From contig JABYQU010000027.1 in assembly GCA_022264855.1 (NCBI GenBank), positions 186,001 through 250,000 of the forward strand: DNA of 64,000 bases, in the 5' to 3' direction. Made by a program: the position numbers and the translations under genes. The stretch comes from Lenzites betulinus. Its lineage: Eukaryota > Basidiomycota > Agaricomycetes > Polyporales > Polyporaceae. This document shows positions 1 through 12,627 of this stretch, one piece after another; the first letter of the stretch is position 1; each line of letters starts with the position of its first letter. The notes under the pieces were generated by a model. That model was not told the DNA's origin and searched no databases. It worked only from the letters and a program-made list of their open reading frames with translations.

Positions 1-404
1 CCCGGCTGCGAGGGCTAGCTGCACAGACGGTGGCGGCATGGTGGCGTCAGCGGTTTGTTAGGCAGGTCTCAGTTGCTGGTATTGACGTGACCCTACATCG
101 CGTCCTATGCAACATATAGCCGCGGGCGCGTGCGTGCCTCAATGTCCATGAAACTGCCAAGCTGTAGTAGTCACGGTGTAAGTACAGTAGTAGGTGTACT
201 TCAAAAGCTGCATGCAGTAGCGCCGGCCTGAATCGAAACTTCGATATAGACGCCGGTGTAGGCCACGTGGCATATTGTGCAGCCACCAACTTGGAAAAGG
301 CCGGCCGACTCAGACTCCTAAGTACTCACTCACTGAACTTGCAGGTGAGTGCTTAAAACAAACTTGTGCAGATAGACCGCCATAAACTACTAACAGTGCC
401 CGCA
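1..404. other. Left edge, no gene seen
   Basis: No open frame here resembles a protein on either strand. It holds the 5' flank of the coiled-coil gene that starts at 405 and possibly the end of a gene outside the window. No RNA gene or repeat was recognised. Confidence 0.4.
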
Positions 405-2871
405 ATGTCCGCCGACCCCGCCGCCATACTAAGTCTTGACGATGTTTATGCCGCGTTACGCGAGGTGGGCGCGCCACTCCCCAACCGAGACGATATGGAC
501 AGACTGTATCAAGGCCGAATGGCCGAAGTTCTTCGATTTGCCGCCTCAAATGTTCAGGGTAGGAAGAACACCGCATCTGCAAGGCGTAGCATACATGCGT
601 GAGTGGATAACTACTACTGATTGTATTGTGTCGCTGGCTATCTATTGACAACTGTACTAAACACAGCTTACGCGCACAACCACGCACGGCAGGCACATTA
701 TCTGAGCCGGGCGCGGACCCTCTGTATGCTCGCGTGCAACGCGGAGAGTCTCGCGTTAAAAACGCTCAGAGAGCCATTGAAAGATCAGAGGAAGAATCAC
801 AGAAGCCTTCAAGCTCGCTCGCGCAACTTGGTACAATGTGGCTATGTTCATGCATGGATATACACTTATACACACGCCCTTGTAGAGAGTGAGGCCAGCT
901 GCTTACAGGAGGGGCTACAAGACAAACGACTTACAGCGCTGCTATTGTCCGTCTTGGAACGGAAAGAAACGATACGTAAACAGCGTTTTGACGAGATTTC
1001 TCGGCTTCTACAAGAGTTAAGGTTCGTATGGATGGCATACACACTAACGTGCATTTATTAACATTGGTTCGTCATAGATCTCGAGTCGCAGAGCAGCCGA
1101 CGGTCAGTTTATATATGCTCCACACTCACCGTGATACTGAATGCTGATCCGCGACAACAGACAAAGGTACAAAGCGACTCTTCGTGTCTTTTGGAGACGA
1201 TTTCTGGAAAACCTCCACGTACGGAATACACATGCGACACATTGGCGGTACGCTCCACACCGTAACTGCTTCTTAATGCGACTTATGTCAAATGGCAGTC
1301 ACTTCAAGCTCATAGCCTCCGGCTCGCGCGGCTTTCCGCGGTGGCAAAGGGCAAGGCACTCATGACCCAAACACAGAAATCAGAACTCCGTCTCCTAGAA
1401 GTTGTCGCGCGCTCCATGGGTTCAGATACAGAAAATCCGGATGTCGTTTCTGCGTAGTGAGTGTGCCAACTTCGAACTCGTGTCAGCCATGTCTCACATA
1501 TCTCTACCATGCTACAGCGAGAGAGTGCGTGCAGCAGCACGGACACATGCCTCGTCAAGCATGGCATATCGCCCGCCCCTGCCTGAAGATGAGACAGAGG
1601 AGGATCTCGAGGGCATATATCAACGCATTGTACGTCTTTGATGCACGTTATCTCTATCTAACTTTGTATCGTGCCCTAAAATTCCGCAGGCGGATAAAGA
1701 AACCGACCTTCAGAATCTTACAGATCAGGCTGCTGCGCTGACACTCGCATGTGCGCGTGCTTTACAAGCGGTACGGTATACTCCATCACCCTTGTTCATA
1801 TATGCATGCACTTAGCCCGTTTCTGCGTTCAAGGACTCTGTGTTCGTACGAAATACTGCCCCGCAGCTAAAGGAGGCACTTCAAGAAGAAACAGCGGCAA
1901 CACAAGGACACGTCGACGCTCTTCGGCGCTCTGTGGTGAACCGCCCGCGTGCTGCAGATGCGACAGGAAGGTCCCAAGGGAATGATTTGAGCCACGGACG
2001 CGTGCGTGTGTTATTTGCATTCAGGGGCGATTTTAACTCACCCTCATCATGCAGTCCTTCTCTCAGACGCTTTCGGATATCGAGCACGGCTTGAGCAAGA
2101 GTGAGTTTTGGTTGTGAGGTATCTTTGCCGTGCTCACAAGATTCCTTCGCCACCAGCCCGGGAAACTGAATCCTTCTTAAACCAGGCAAACGCCCTCATC
2201 GCATCAGATCCCACCGTGGTAGAAAGCCACGCGACAATAGCAGGTGAGCTTTCCGTTACACCTCTCCCCATCACATCTGACGCCTTTACGAAGCGGTATA
2301 TACAGGTGAAGAAGCGGCCGTGTCAAGCCGTGTACAGAGGCTTCTGGAGCGGAAATCCGCAAAAGCGGACGCTGGACGAGCGCTGGTTCAGGACATTGAG
2401 CGACTCGTCGCTGAGGTCGGCATCATCGCGAGCACGTATCCATAAGGGAGTGTATCAAGGTATCTGATCGTGCTTAACTTACCTGTTCTCTGGCCAACCG
2501 TCTTCCCCCTTCACCAAGGTTTGTGTTACGAGTTAGTTCATCGGGATTTGTGAAGTCAAATGGAGCCCTATGTAGTATACGATCCGTGTGTTGATTGTAC
2601 ATTCCAGAGGTGAGTGAATATAATCGTGACTGCGGCTCAGCGCCCACAAGGCCGCTAGACTGAGCTGCTAACTGAATCCCCCACTCCCGTAGCTGCAGGT
2701 ACAATGAAAGACAATATCCTGCACAGTCAAAACTAAGTCCATCGCAAGCAAAGGAACATGATCCATGTCGCTGGCACAGGTACTTCCGGTGTTCACGGAG
2801 ACTTACTCTAGTATTTGCAGCTGTCCAAGTATCCGAACGATAAGATATGGCTGCAGAATATCGCCGCCTAG
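405..2871 (+). CDS. Many-exon coiled-coil protein, unrecognised
   Basis: The first exon starts at ATG 405 and encodes a compact N-terminal segment (MSADPAAILSLDDVYAAL...). It is cut by a GTGAGT donor near 600. Protein-like exons follow, each rich in E, K, Q, R and L with heptad-like spacing: about 690-830, 890-1020, 1160-1250, 1270-1470, 1530-1630, 1690-1770, 1830-1960, 2050-2100, 2145-2250 and 2305-2450. A last one at about 2818-2871 ends in a TAG stop. Introns are about 50-70 nt. The architecture (small N-terminal domain plus long coiled coil) resembles structural or mitotic-spindle proteins such as augmin/HAUS subunits, but I cannot assign a family. Exon ends were set by eye and the 3' end is the least certain. 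An exon-like piece at 3331-3478 could belong to this gene. Confidence 0.5.
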
Positions 2872-3737
2872 CGTGCCAAGCCTATTAATGACGCAGTGGC
2901 GGCCGAGGTGAGTCGAGCCTTGAAACCTCCTCGAATAGCGGGAAGAATTAATATCCTCACTCTCAATCTCCCCGCGTCCATTCCCGTGATGCGACGTAGC
3001 TTCAGTCCGAAAACTGACCATGTCTTCTCTCTTGCCTATACCAGCTGAGGCCTCCAAAGTGCATGTATGCGTAGTAGAGATCATCGTGATCTATCTCTCA
3101 GCGCTGGGCGCGTGATACTGTACTGTTAGCGCCGGCGCTTTGATCTTCATCCGTCTCGACCGACGCCAACAGTGACAATCGAAGGAGCAGATGCATGATA
3201 GTACTAGTAGCAAGCTTATTTGCACAAACAACTCACCCGCGAATCCACCGGAGCACTATCACCACGCTATACTCACCTTGGTACGGAGCACGATAAGTAT
3301 CACGGTCGTTCCTGACGTTCCTTCTTTCCAGGCCCTCCGTGGGACGTATCGCGCTTCCGCGTCCTCTCCGTCAGATCTTCAGAGTTGGAAGGCTGATAAG
3401 GGTCCTGCGCCATCTTCTCTCAAATCTCCAAATAGCAAGCACGATCTCATGCGGAAAATACCCAAAGCCGCGCAGTAAGTTGCACATTGATGCACCCTTG
3501 AAGATTCTGCCACTACGCGCACCCAAAATCCGCGACCGATAAGGCGGAATCCTATAGGCGCTATTCTTACGCGGGCGTTCGCCTGCACGCGAGTAAACCT
3601 CACTCGGACGTTCCTGAGAAGTTCGGGACGTCACATGAATGGCCATATCTACGATGTCGTGATGCCCTGCTTTAAAAGGCCCCTCCTTGCTCGCGACTGG
3701 GCTCCACCCTCCGGGCCATCCTCCAGCTCCGTCCACG
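2872..3737 (+). other. Intergenic with one exon-like piece
   Basis: No confident gene is seen. A stretch at about 3331-3478 (+) reads as a serine/lysine/proline-rich peptide ending in a stop at 3476-3478. It may be the last exon of the coiled-coil gene. The final 150 nt are the promoter and 5' UTR of the permease gene that starts at 3738. Confidence 0.3.
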
Positions 3738-6044
3738 ATGAGCACAAAGGGTTCCTTCGCCGACTCTGACGAGAAGAGGGCCCACGTCAACGTCCATGTC
3801 GCCGTTGCGGACGCGGACGTCGACACCGCGGCGAAGCTCGCGGCGGGCCTTGACGAGGAACTGACGCCGGAGGAGTTCAACCGGATCCGGAAGAAGATAG
3901 ACTGGCACATTTTGCCTCTCATGTGCAGTGAGTACTTTCGTGCATGGCTTCTCGACTCGTGCTGATCGACGTGTTGATGTCAAGTCCTCTACTGGATTCA
4001 GTTCATGGACAAGACGACTTTGGGAAGCTCTGCTATTCTGGGGATCAGGTACGCAGACCTTGCGCGTGATGAGGAACCCTATTAATGTGCGCTCGCGTGC
4101 AGGGAAGCTACCCATCTTACGACCAACCAGTGAGTACCGCGATTTAGGTGTGATCATGTCTGTTTAACTCATACGTCCGCAGATATAACTGGTATGACTG
4201 TTCACGCTGGACGGGCAGAGCACTAGCTGACTTTTACTAGGCTCGGAACGATCTTTTACCTGAGTTATCTGGTCTTCGAGTACCCTCAGAATCTCGCGCT
4301 TCAGCGGTTCCCTGTCGGGAAATGGATGAGGTATGATCCAACACCCCTGCCTGTGCGTACCGCCACCTCATCCTTGTTATAGCATCAACATCTTCACTTG
4401 GGGCGTTGCGCTCTGTGCACATGCTGCGTGCACGAACTTTGGCGGGCTGTTCGCCGTCCGCCTGATTCTGGGCGTGTGCGAGGGTTCGATCACTGCCGGG
4501 TTCATGATCGTCAGCTCCATGTTCTACACACGCAATGAGCAGACATTGCGTGTTGGTTATTGGTGTGAGTCGATCCAAACAACCTGTTCGAACATCGCAA
4601 CCTGACACGGACTCGTAGTCCTGATGAATGGCACTGGTAAGGTTTCGAAGCCGTCTCATAGAAAATCGTATGATCTCATCCGTCACTCTAGCTCAAATCA
4701 TCTCGGGCTTCTTGAGCTTCGGGACCCTGCATATCAAGACCGGAAAGTTCGAACCCTGGCAATGGTGAGTAAACATTCATACGTGGTTCTCTATGCCTCT
4801 CACCATTGTCACAGGCTTATGATCATCACCGGCATTCTGACCTTGATCACTTCGGTCCTCTATTGGTAAGTATATTCTAGCTATACGACATACGGCTGGT
4901 CTGATGATGCATTAGGTTCCTTTTCCCTGATTCACCGACCACTGCGTGGTTCCTCACCCCTGAGGAGCGCGCTAAGGCTGTGAAGCGTATTCAGGTAAGG
5001 ATATCAATGTTCACTTCCTGCCGCGCTAGTCGCTGACGTCCCAACAGGAGAACCAAACTGGAGTGGAGAACAAGCACTTCAAGATCGAGCAGTACGTCCT
5101 ATATCACATCATTTTTATCCAAGCTCCTCACACCGCGCTTGTCAGGTTTTACGAAGCCCTCCGCGACCCGAAAACCTGGCTTTTCGCGCTTTTCTCCGCG
5201 CTCGACAACGTGCCCAACAGCTTGACGAACCAGCGTCAGATCATTGTGTCCTCCTTCGGGTTCTCGAATCTGCACACGACGCTCCTCGGCTGCGTCGACG
5301 GTTTCATCGAGATCGTTACAATCTATTCTGGAGTGCAGATCGCCGCGCGCCTCACGAACAGCCGTGCATACGTCGGCGCGATATACTTCATCCCAAACAT
5401 ACTGGGGGTGTTGCTCATCAACTTCCTCCCATGGGACGACAAAGTCGGCCTGCTGTTTGGGCAGTGGCTTACTGGTGCGTCGCCCCAGCTCTCAAAATTT
5501 TGTGTCGGCATAGTACTGACTACATGCATAGGTGTGGGCACCACGGGCTTCGTGCTCTCGCTCTCGTGGGTCTCGAGCGTTACCTCGGGGCACACGAAGC
5601 GCATCACGGTGAACGCAATCATGCTCATCTCCTACTGCGTTGGCAACGCCTCTGCGCCCTTCATGTGGCAGGCGAAGTACAGGCCTCGGTACGCATCTCC
5701 TCTCCTTGCTTCTCTGATCCTCACTCATCTCCTGCGCGTGAACAGCAACCACGTGCCGTGGATCATCATCGGGATCTGCTACCTCATCTGCCCACTGCTG
5801 CTGCTCCTCATCCGCTCCCTCCTTGCGCGCGAGAACAAGAAGCGCGACGCGGAGCCTGCGGACGACACGTACGACGACGTATACATCGAGGTCGTGCTTC
5901 CCGACGGCAGCCGCACAGAACGGCGCGTCGACAAGGTGTGTTACCTCGTCTACCTTGAGCATGCTCGTGATGTTAACGCGGCGCGCGCAGGAATTCTTGG
6001 ACCTCACGGACATCCAGAACCGCGACTTCCGCTATGTTCTGTAA
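3738..6044 (+). CDS. MFS permease, allantoate/nicotinate (Dal5/Tna1) type
   Basis: Major facilitator superfamily transporter of the anion:cation symporter family, which imports small organic anions such as allantoate, nicotinate or vitamins across the plasma membrane. ATG 3738 opens a hydrophilic N-terminus. It leads into the family hallmarks: LPLMC and VLYWIQFMDK (first membrane helix), YLSYLVFEYPQNLALQ, the RLILGVCEG loop, a GFMIVSSMFYTR helix, and the F-P-D-SP...W-FL segment with LTPEER in the central loop. The C-terminal half, about 5147-6044, carries DNVPNSLTNQ, FLPWDDK and a last helix rich in I, L and C, then a charged tail ending in the stop at 6042-6044. About a dozen exons are separated by introns of about 50-60 nt. 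The substrate cannot be read from sequence. No truncation is seen. Confidence 0.85.
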
Positions 6045-6483
6045 TGACAGCGGTGTAGCGATTTGTAGAGATACTCCACGGATAGACGGTGGATGTACGA
6101 ATAGTTTGCTCATTGACGACTACTACGATAACGTCGTGTATGAGGTGCGGCAGTGCACGCAACCATGAATTGCATATTTGAACGCTACTAATCTCTTGCG
6201 TGAGGATCGTATGAGTGTCCTGTCGCTATTTTGTGGGTGTGAACCCCGCAGGGCCACGTGGGATCGCAGTCGCGTATACGTACTTCAAGTTACTTTAGGG
6301 CTGTAACACAACTTGGAAGCTACCGTCACGGCGATCTCAGCGGTCCTAGCCACAGTCTTGTAGGAAAGGTACGAGCTTCGCATGCCCACTTTTCTTCGAC
6401 CATATGAGATACTTATGAGATTAGCCTTCAAGACTAGAACTTCCAACCTTCACCTCGACCCCGGGCACTGGACGCCGCTGATA
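6045..6483. other. Intergenic, MFS to F-box gene
   Basis: This is the 3' flank of the permease gene and the 5' flank of the F-box gene. The reading frame of the F-box gene stays open upstream to an ATG at 6382, so the last 100 nt may be coding. Nothing else was recognised. Confidence 0.35.
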
Positions 6484-7867
6484 ATGCTTCTGAGACTTCC
6501 GAATGAGCTCAAAATCGCGATTATTCGTGCTCTAGATCGCGATGTCCCCACCCTGCGGAACGCTTCACTGGTCTGTCGTGATCTGCTTCCTTTCATCCAC
6601 GAGGAGCTATTCGCTGTCATGAACGCGCGTTCACTCGGACATCCCTCCACGCACCGGCACCGACGCAGCATGGTCAAACTAGTGATCAGCGACCTGTCCG
6701 AGGATGCATCGTCGAAGCTCGCACATCTCAAGCCACTCATCGAAAACATTCGAAGTTGCTCTCTGCCGAGGCTCAAGGCCATCCATTTCATCAATGTAGA
6801 TACCCGCACTACCTTTTACATGAATCTGATACCCCTACCCGAACTGCTTCCAGCGTTCTCCACCTGCCAGACAGTAACAGCCCTCAATCTGTCGCGTGTC
6901 TCGTTTCTCGACTTGAACGGCGCTCAGAAGCTCATATGCGCATTTCCGCACCTGCGCCACCTCCGGCTTACGGATGTCACTATCATAACGCACGAGGAGG
7001 ACGCGACGTCGGGCAACGACCTTTCGGCAGTTGAACTTCTGAGACCCCGTCTAGCTTCCTTGTTTGTATCCTTCAAGAATCACAATGGGCGGTCCAACAG
7101 GGAGATCGCACAGTGGCTTGGTCGGAGCCCCAGTGTACGCTCGATCGCTACGCTCACTGTCCAGACTCGAAACGCTGCGGCGGACATCGTACTTGACTCC
7201 TTCGGAGACAGTGTAATGCATCTAAGCATGCCACTATGCGGGCTTGACGGTCAGTTTGTTGTCTCCTCTGTCTAGCCCAAGCCGCGCGTGACCTGATGTG
7301 TTGTTTTTAGACCACGTCTATAGCGGTTTCCTAGCCAGGTTCACGAACATCCGCACCCTCACCGTCTTTCTGGAGGCACATTTCGCGCGCGAAGGCCCAT
7401 GGATCCTTCTTCCCCCCTTCTTCGAATGTGGGATCATCCCAGAGCACCTTCATACGATCACAATCGAGGTCCGTGTCGCCCACATTATACTGCTCAGCTG
7501 GGCGATCGGCTGGCCAGCACTCGATCGCCTCAACTACGTGCTGGACGAAGGAAGGTTTGCAGCCCTGCGCAAGGTCATTTTCGTGGTGCATTGGGAAGAG
7601 GCACCTGGCTGGTCCCCGGGCGCTGTGGAGAAGGAAGAGTGCAAACACCATATTGAGCAGCGGCTGAATAACCTCGTCCGCGCAGGGAAGCTGGAGACGA
7701 GGTTACATGGATCCAACAGCTATAGTCATGTATGTGATGATATCGCATGTCTTCTGGTAATACTCTAGCTGATATCGCTGCAGTAGGACATCTATATAGA
7801 ATGGGCGTTACAATACCCGACTGCCAGTGCCGTCGTCCTACCGCCCGGAACTCATGGGACACTCTAG
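6484..7867 (+). CDS. F-box protein
   Basis: F-box proteins bind Skp1 and present substrates to SCF ubiquitin ligases. This type is greatly expanded in agaricomycetes. The first 45 residues are a classic F-box: LRLPNELKIAII, then LRNASLVCRDLLPFI. The rest (about 375 residues) has leucine-rich stretches such as LPELLPAF and LRHLRLTDVTI but no strict LRR register. I place three exons, 6484-7249, 7311-7729 and 7787-7867, which sum to 1,266 nt (421 residues) and close in frame. The last exon gives a C-terminus ending in HGTL. Without that splice the frame stops at 7768. I chose the start at 6484 because the F-box begins there; ATG 6382 is an in-frame alternative. The substrate is unknown. Confidence 0.75.
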
Positions 7868-8321
7868 CGTCTCTTCTGTAAATCGTACTAGAGAAGTCTG
7901 GCAGCTGCGTCTAATCATGCCTTGACTAGGACTCCATTGGAAATACGTGCCCTTGACGCCTCAGAAGCATCGTCATGTGAATTGAACCGGAACCCGGACG
8001 TAACAAGCTGCTTGTCAACTCGGGCCTGTGCAAATGCCCTATGACACAATGGCCCGCACTCTTTCCTTTTGCCGGTGCACATAGCGTTCTAGGTGCCTGG
8101 AACCGACCTCGAGCTGCGCCGGCATGCATCGAAGGCCTGCGCATGAAGTGAAGGACTTCGGGCAGAACAATTCGTTCCCCCCGAAGCCCGAGGGATGCAT
8201 GGCAGGGACTCTATAAAAGTACTGCGTCGAGGAATGCGCCGACAACGGTGCTACACCGCTTCTACTAACCCTCAGCGCGCGATATTCACTCACTGTAAAA
8301 ACAGCAAACCGCGAGGGTTAC
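7868..8321. other. Intergenic with SDR gene promoter
   Basis: No gene is seen. It contains the TATA box of the dehydrogenase gene near its right end and the 3' flank of the F-box gene. Confidence 0.4.
8212..8218 (+). promoter_or_regulatory. TATA box of SDR gene
   Basis: A clear TATAAAA lies 104 nt upstream of the ATG at 8322, a plausible distance for a fungal core promoter with a 70-80 nt leader. Confidence 0.55.
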
Positions 8322-9442
8322 ATGCCATCCTACGCCGTTATTGGAGCTTCGAGGGGTATTGGCCTCGAGTTCATCCATCAGATCGTGAGCGCATTTGGTC
8401 CCGGTGTGACCTGCAACGCGAGCTTACGAGAACTTTTACAGGCAAAGAAGCCGGATGCTGTCGTGTTCGCGGTCGCTCGCGATGTGAACGCTCCTCATCT
8501 CAAAGCATTCGCGGAAGACTACAAGAACGTCCATGTCGTCCAGGGGGATGTTGCAGAACATCGCTCGATGGCGGTAAGGCTGCAAGGACAATGTTGTCGG
8601 CGTGTTGCTGAGCACCATGATTCGGGTTGCTCATGATACAGCGTGCCGCTGATGAAGTCGCCGCCCTGTCCGGCGGAACGCTTGACGTGCTCATCCATAA
8701 CGCTGCGCGGATGAACAGCGCACAGATATTCCGTGGGTTCGACGATTAGTGCGTATCAGTACTTCCTCGAGCGCCGCGCGGCACTCATCCACATTCATAG
8801 CAAGGATCTCGATGAGCTCGACGAAGATTTCAGGGATGCGGTGGGCGCTATATCGAGATATCATCAATTTCGTCAAATACTCATGAAGCACTCACAGTTC
8901 AACGTGAACACTCTTGGTGTTATCCATAGCATAACGGCGTTTCTCCCGCTGTTGCTGCTCAGTACGGCCTCGACGCGGAAAATCGCGGTCATAAGCAGCG
9001 GCGGTGCGCTTCCGGCGCGCATAGTGCGCACCGGAGAAGGAGATGTTGTCGCCTACAGCACTACGAAAGCCGCTGCTGTGATGGTCGCAGCCAAGTTCGC
9101 CGCACGTCTCGCGTCCGAGAGATTTTCGATTATCTCCCTCACCCCTGGCGTGGTCGATACGTCGGGCACGGCGACTGCTACCTGTAAGCCCAGCTAGATC
9201 AATTTCGACTGAAGGTTGTACAGTGACGGCTCACGGTGCCGATTTCTCATCCACCTGGATCTCCCTCCACAGCGGAGCGTTCGTTCAAGGACGTCGCGGA
9301 CCAGCTTTCGCGGGTCGGAATCAGCACAGAGCTCCTCACTCCCGCGCAGTCGGTCACGGCGCAACTCGAGGTGATCGACAATTTGACAGCCGCGCAAAAT
9401 GGCGCAGTCCTGTCGCACGAAGGGGACATATTGCAATGGTGA
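8322..9442 (+). CDS. Short-chain dehydrogenase/reductase (C-factor-like)
   Basis: NAD(P)-dependent oxidoreductase of the classical SDR fold, close to the CsgA/C-factor-like group that is common in basidiomycetes. Visible motifs are the cofactor glycine loop GASRGIGLE near the N-terminus, GDVAEH, the structural HNAAR (usual NNAG), the NTLGVIHS helix, the catalytic-serine strand VISSGGALP, and the active-site YSTTKAA (Tyr and Lys), followed by LTPGVVDTSGT. Six exons, 8322-8384, 8442-8573, 8642-8748, 8801-8840, 8898-9183 and 9273-9442, sum to 798 nt and give 265 residues, the usual length. The 9184-9272 splice restores the family's C-terminal pattern LLTPAQSV...VIDNLTAAQNGA. The substrate is unknown, and localisation is probably cytosolic. 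Confidence 0.85.
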
Positions 9443-10023
9443 ATACAAGACTGGGTAAAGTGATGTGGGCACCGTGGCAGTACTATGGATCTCAGGACTA
9501 CTGGTATAAGCAAGAGGACTCACCGGAAGATGCCGAGACCCGGGGTGGGGGAAGGGGGGGGGTCCCTCGAGGGCTTATGTCCATTGTCGATAGGTGGACC
9601 CTATGTAGTGAAGTCAACTTCTGAGTGCCTCTTGTTGTGTATAAGTCCTTGATGTCGTGGTATAGCAAAGTTCTGCTACGATCTTTAACATCAGTACTGT
9701 ATTTTAGCGCTATCAGACATGCACATGTCAAACTTTTTCCCTAGGACATTAATTGAAAGCCCTGAACCCGCGAATGATGTCTGTTCAAGAGTCTGTTGAG
9801 CTCATTTCCGTGGCGAAAGCGGAATATGAATAAGCGACGACTACTAACTCAGGCTACAGCGACTAACTTACTTACAATGCGTGGAGCGCTATTGGTTTAT
9901 ACACTCGGCCGGCTCCGGCCGCGGTATAATGTGCCGTCAGTTAGCGCTCGTGGTGAATGGCGAATTGAGGAGTTTGACTCCGGCCAGTCATTCTTCTTCT
10001 TGTCCTTGTCCCACTATTCGGTC
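9443..10023. other. Intergenic, LYS4 promoter
   Basis: No gene is seen. The LYS4 frame stays open through part of this stretch (from 9796), but the mitochondrial presequence starting at 10024 makes the upstream part more likely leader than protein. Confidence 0.35.
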
Positions 10024-12627
10024 ATGCGCTTACCGGCGAAGCTAGCAGGTGCACATGCCCTGGTCTTGAGATACTCGTCTTCAAGATGCTATGGGACAGC
10101 CGCGTCCCGCGTGCCTCAGACGATCATCGAAAAGGTCGTGCAACGATATGCAGTCGACCTCCCCCCGGGCAAGACCGTGAAGGCAGGAGACTACGTGATG
10201 ATACGTCCAGAACACGTGATGACACATGATAACACCGGTCCTGTTATTTCCAAGTGAGTACAGGAGCCATTCGGCATATTGTCACCGTGTACAGTGCCAG
10301 GATTGCCATGGCCTCATCCAAATTACGCCTATGCACAGACGCGCGGAATTCAGCGGGCTTTCCTCGTCAAAGGAGGCCAGGCATTTATGACGCCGGTATC
10401 CGCCAGTGTGGCAGGTCTGAGTATAGCCAGATGGCAAGCCGGCCGTGATTCGAGTCTTTAAATCCGGCTGGCCGTTACCGACGCGTCGCCAACGAGCTAC
10501 TTAAACTTTAATGGCCTGCCGCACTGGCGAATACCAGATAACGTGAAATATGGTCTCCAGCTCCCTATACATCAGCGGAGGCATTTACTGCAGTGACTCT
10601 CATGCTGTGATATTCCGCATGCCACATGGACATATACTCATCGTCCAAGATTCAAGTCCATAGGTGCAACTAGGGTTCACAACCCGAAGCAACTCGTGTT
10701 CACCCTCGACCACGACGTACAGAACAAGAGTGCTAAGAACCTCTCGAAATACGCGTCCATTGAAGCCTTCGCGAGACAACATGGGATTGACTTCTATCCT
10801 GCGGGACGCGGTATAGGTCATCAAGTCCTCGTCGAGGAGGGATATGCTTTCCCGAACGCCCTCACTGTTGCGAGCGACAGCCACAGCAATATGTATGGTG
10901 GTATAGGCTGTGTTGGAACGCCGATCGTACGGACAGACGCTGCAGCTCTCTGGGCGACTGGAAAGACGTGGTGGCAAGTTCCTCGCATGATCAAGGTGGA
11001 GTTGAAGGGCAGGCTAGCTCCCGGCGTTACTGGCAAGGATGTCATTGTCGCCCTTTGTGGATACTTCAACAACGACGAGGTGCTCAACGGCGCCATCGAA
11101 TTCGGAGGAGATGGGATCACCGCTCTCTCCGTCGACGAAAGGCTCACTATCGCGAACATGACCACGGAATGGGGCGCTCTAGCTGGTGTGTTCCCGGTGG
11201 ACGATATCACACTTGGCTGGTACGAGCGCGCCCTGAAGAAGCTCGAATTGCGCACGTTCTCCACCCCTGCTCTATCGGAATCCATCCCGCCGCCGCCCGA
11301 GCATCCTCGAATTAATCGCGCTCGTCTCGACTCCCTCCATGCTAACCTCATCCGCTCGGATGCCGACGCCGTCTACGCCTCGCATCTTGTGCTCGATCTA
11401 TCGACCCTGGTCCCGCATGCATCCGGTCCGAACAGTGTCAAGATCTCCACTCCGCTGCCAGTCTTAGAGTCCAAGCATATTCCGATTCAGAAGGCGTACC
11501 TGCTGAGTTGCACGAACGCGCGCGCGTCCGATATCGCGGCCGCCGCAGAAGTCATCAAAGGACACAAGGTCGCGGCCGGCGTGGAATTCTACGTTGCTGC
11601 CGCGAGCTCGGAAGTTCAGCTGGACGCGGAGAAGCGCGGAGATTGGGAAACCCTCGTCACCGCCGGTGCTAAGCCGCTACCTGCGGGCTGTGGCCCATGT
11701 ATTGGTTTGGGCGTAGGGCTGCTCCAGGACGGCGAGGTAGGCATCAGTGCGACGAACAGGAACTACAAGGGCCGCATGGGACACCCCAACGCACAGGCAT
11801 ACCTCGCTTCTCCGGCGGTAGTTGCCGCCAGCGCGGTGAAAGGCTACATTGCGAGCCCGGACTCTCTGGACCCTGCATCTCTACCTGTTCCTAATGCGCC
11901 ATACTTCTCCATCGTGACACCTGCCAAGGACGGTGTAGCGCCCATGCCTGTCGCTGCTGCGGAGGAACCTGTACTCTCTGGATTCCCAGCCACGTTCGCG
12001 GGGCCACTGCTGTTCGCTCCGCAGGACAATCTAAATACGGATGCACTTTACCCTGGCAAATACACGTACCAGGACGACATCACGCTCGCCCGCCAGGCCG
12101 AAGTCGTCATGGAGAACTACGACCCCTCATTCGCCGCGCTCGTCGCTTCCATCCGCAAAGAGCAAGAACACACGCAGTCCTCCACCAACAGCGTCAAGCA
12201 GGGCGTAATCCTCGTTTCTGGGTACAACTTCGGCACTGGGTCGTCGCGCGAGCAGGCGGCGACTGCACTCAAGTCCGCTGGAATCCCACTCGTCATCGCA
12301 GGCTCGTTTGGCGACATTTTCAAGCGGAACGCGATCAACAACGGGCTCGTGTGCATCGAGTGCCCCGAGCTCGTCGCCGATCTCACGCGGGAGTACGCCA
12401 AGGACGGGAAGCGCGGCGCGGGCGGGGTCGATGGGGAGCTCACTGTCAACAAGGGTCACGCGATCAACGTCAAGGTTGTCGAAGGCCGTGTCGAGGCACG
12501 TTGGCCGGGTGGGGAGACGCGGACGTATGAGGTTGGGCGTGTTGGCGCGAGCGTGCAGGAGCTTTGGATCTGTGGGGGCCTCGAGGGCTATGTCCTCAAA
12601 TCGATCAAGGAGGCGGGCGTTGCTTGA
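10024..12627 (+). CDS. LYS4: Homoaconitase, mitochondrial
   Basis: Catalyses isomerisation of homocitrate to homoisocitrate through cis-homoaconitate in the alpha-aminoadipate route of lysine synthesis, in the mitochondrial matrix, using a 4Fe-4S cluster. The first 25 residues (basic, no acids, rich in A, R and S) look like a mitochondrial presequence, which is why ATG 10024 is preferred over ATG 9796 in the same frame. Exon 1 (10024-10253) ends in ...NTGPVISK. Exon 2 (10650-12627) starts with FKSIGATRVHNPKQ, and the joined 2,208 nt give 735 residues, normal for the family. Motifs are ASDSHSNMYGGIG, cluster cysteines in LLSCTNAR and GCGPCIGLG, and the swivel-domain GSSREQAATAL and AGSFGDIFKRN. 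The fungal Lys4 feature LYPGKYTYQDD separates it from aconitase. The 396-nt intron is much longer than others here. Confidence 0.93.

Noticed and set aside
10030..12600. Mitochondrial aconitase instead of homoaconitase
   Set aside because: FKSIGAT, NPKQLVFTLDHDVQN and LYPGKYTYQDD are homoaconitase patterns; aconitase differs at these places and is about 40 residues longer.
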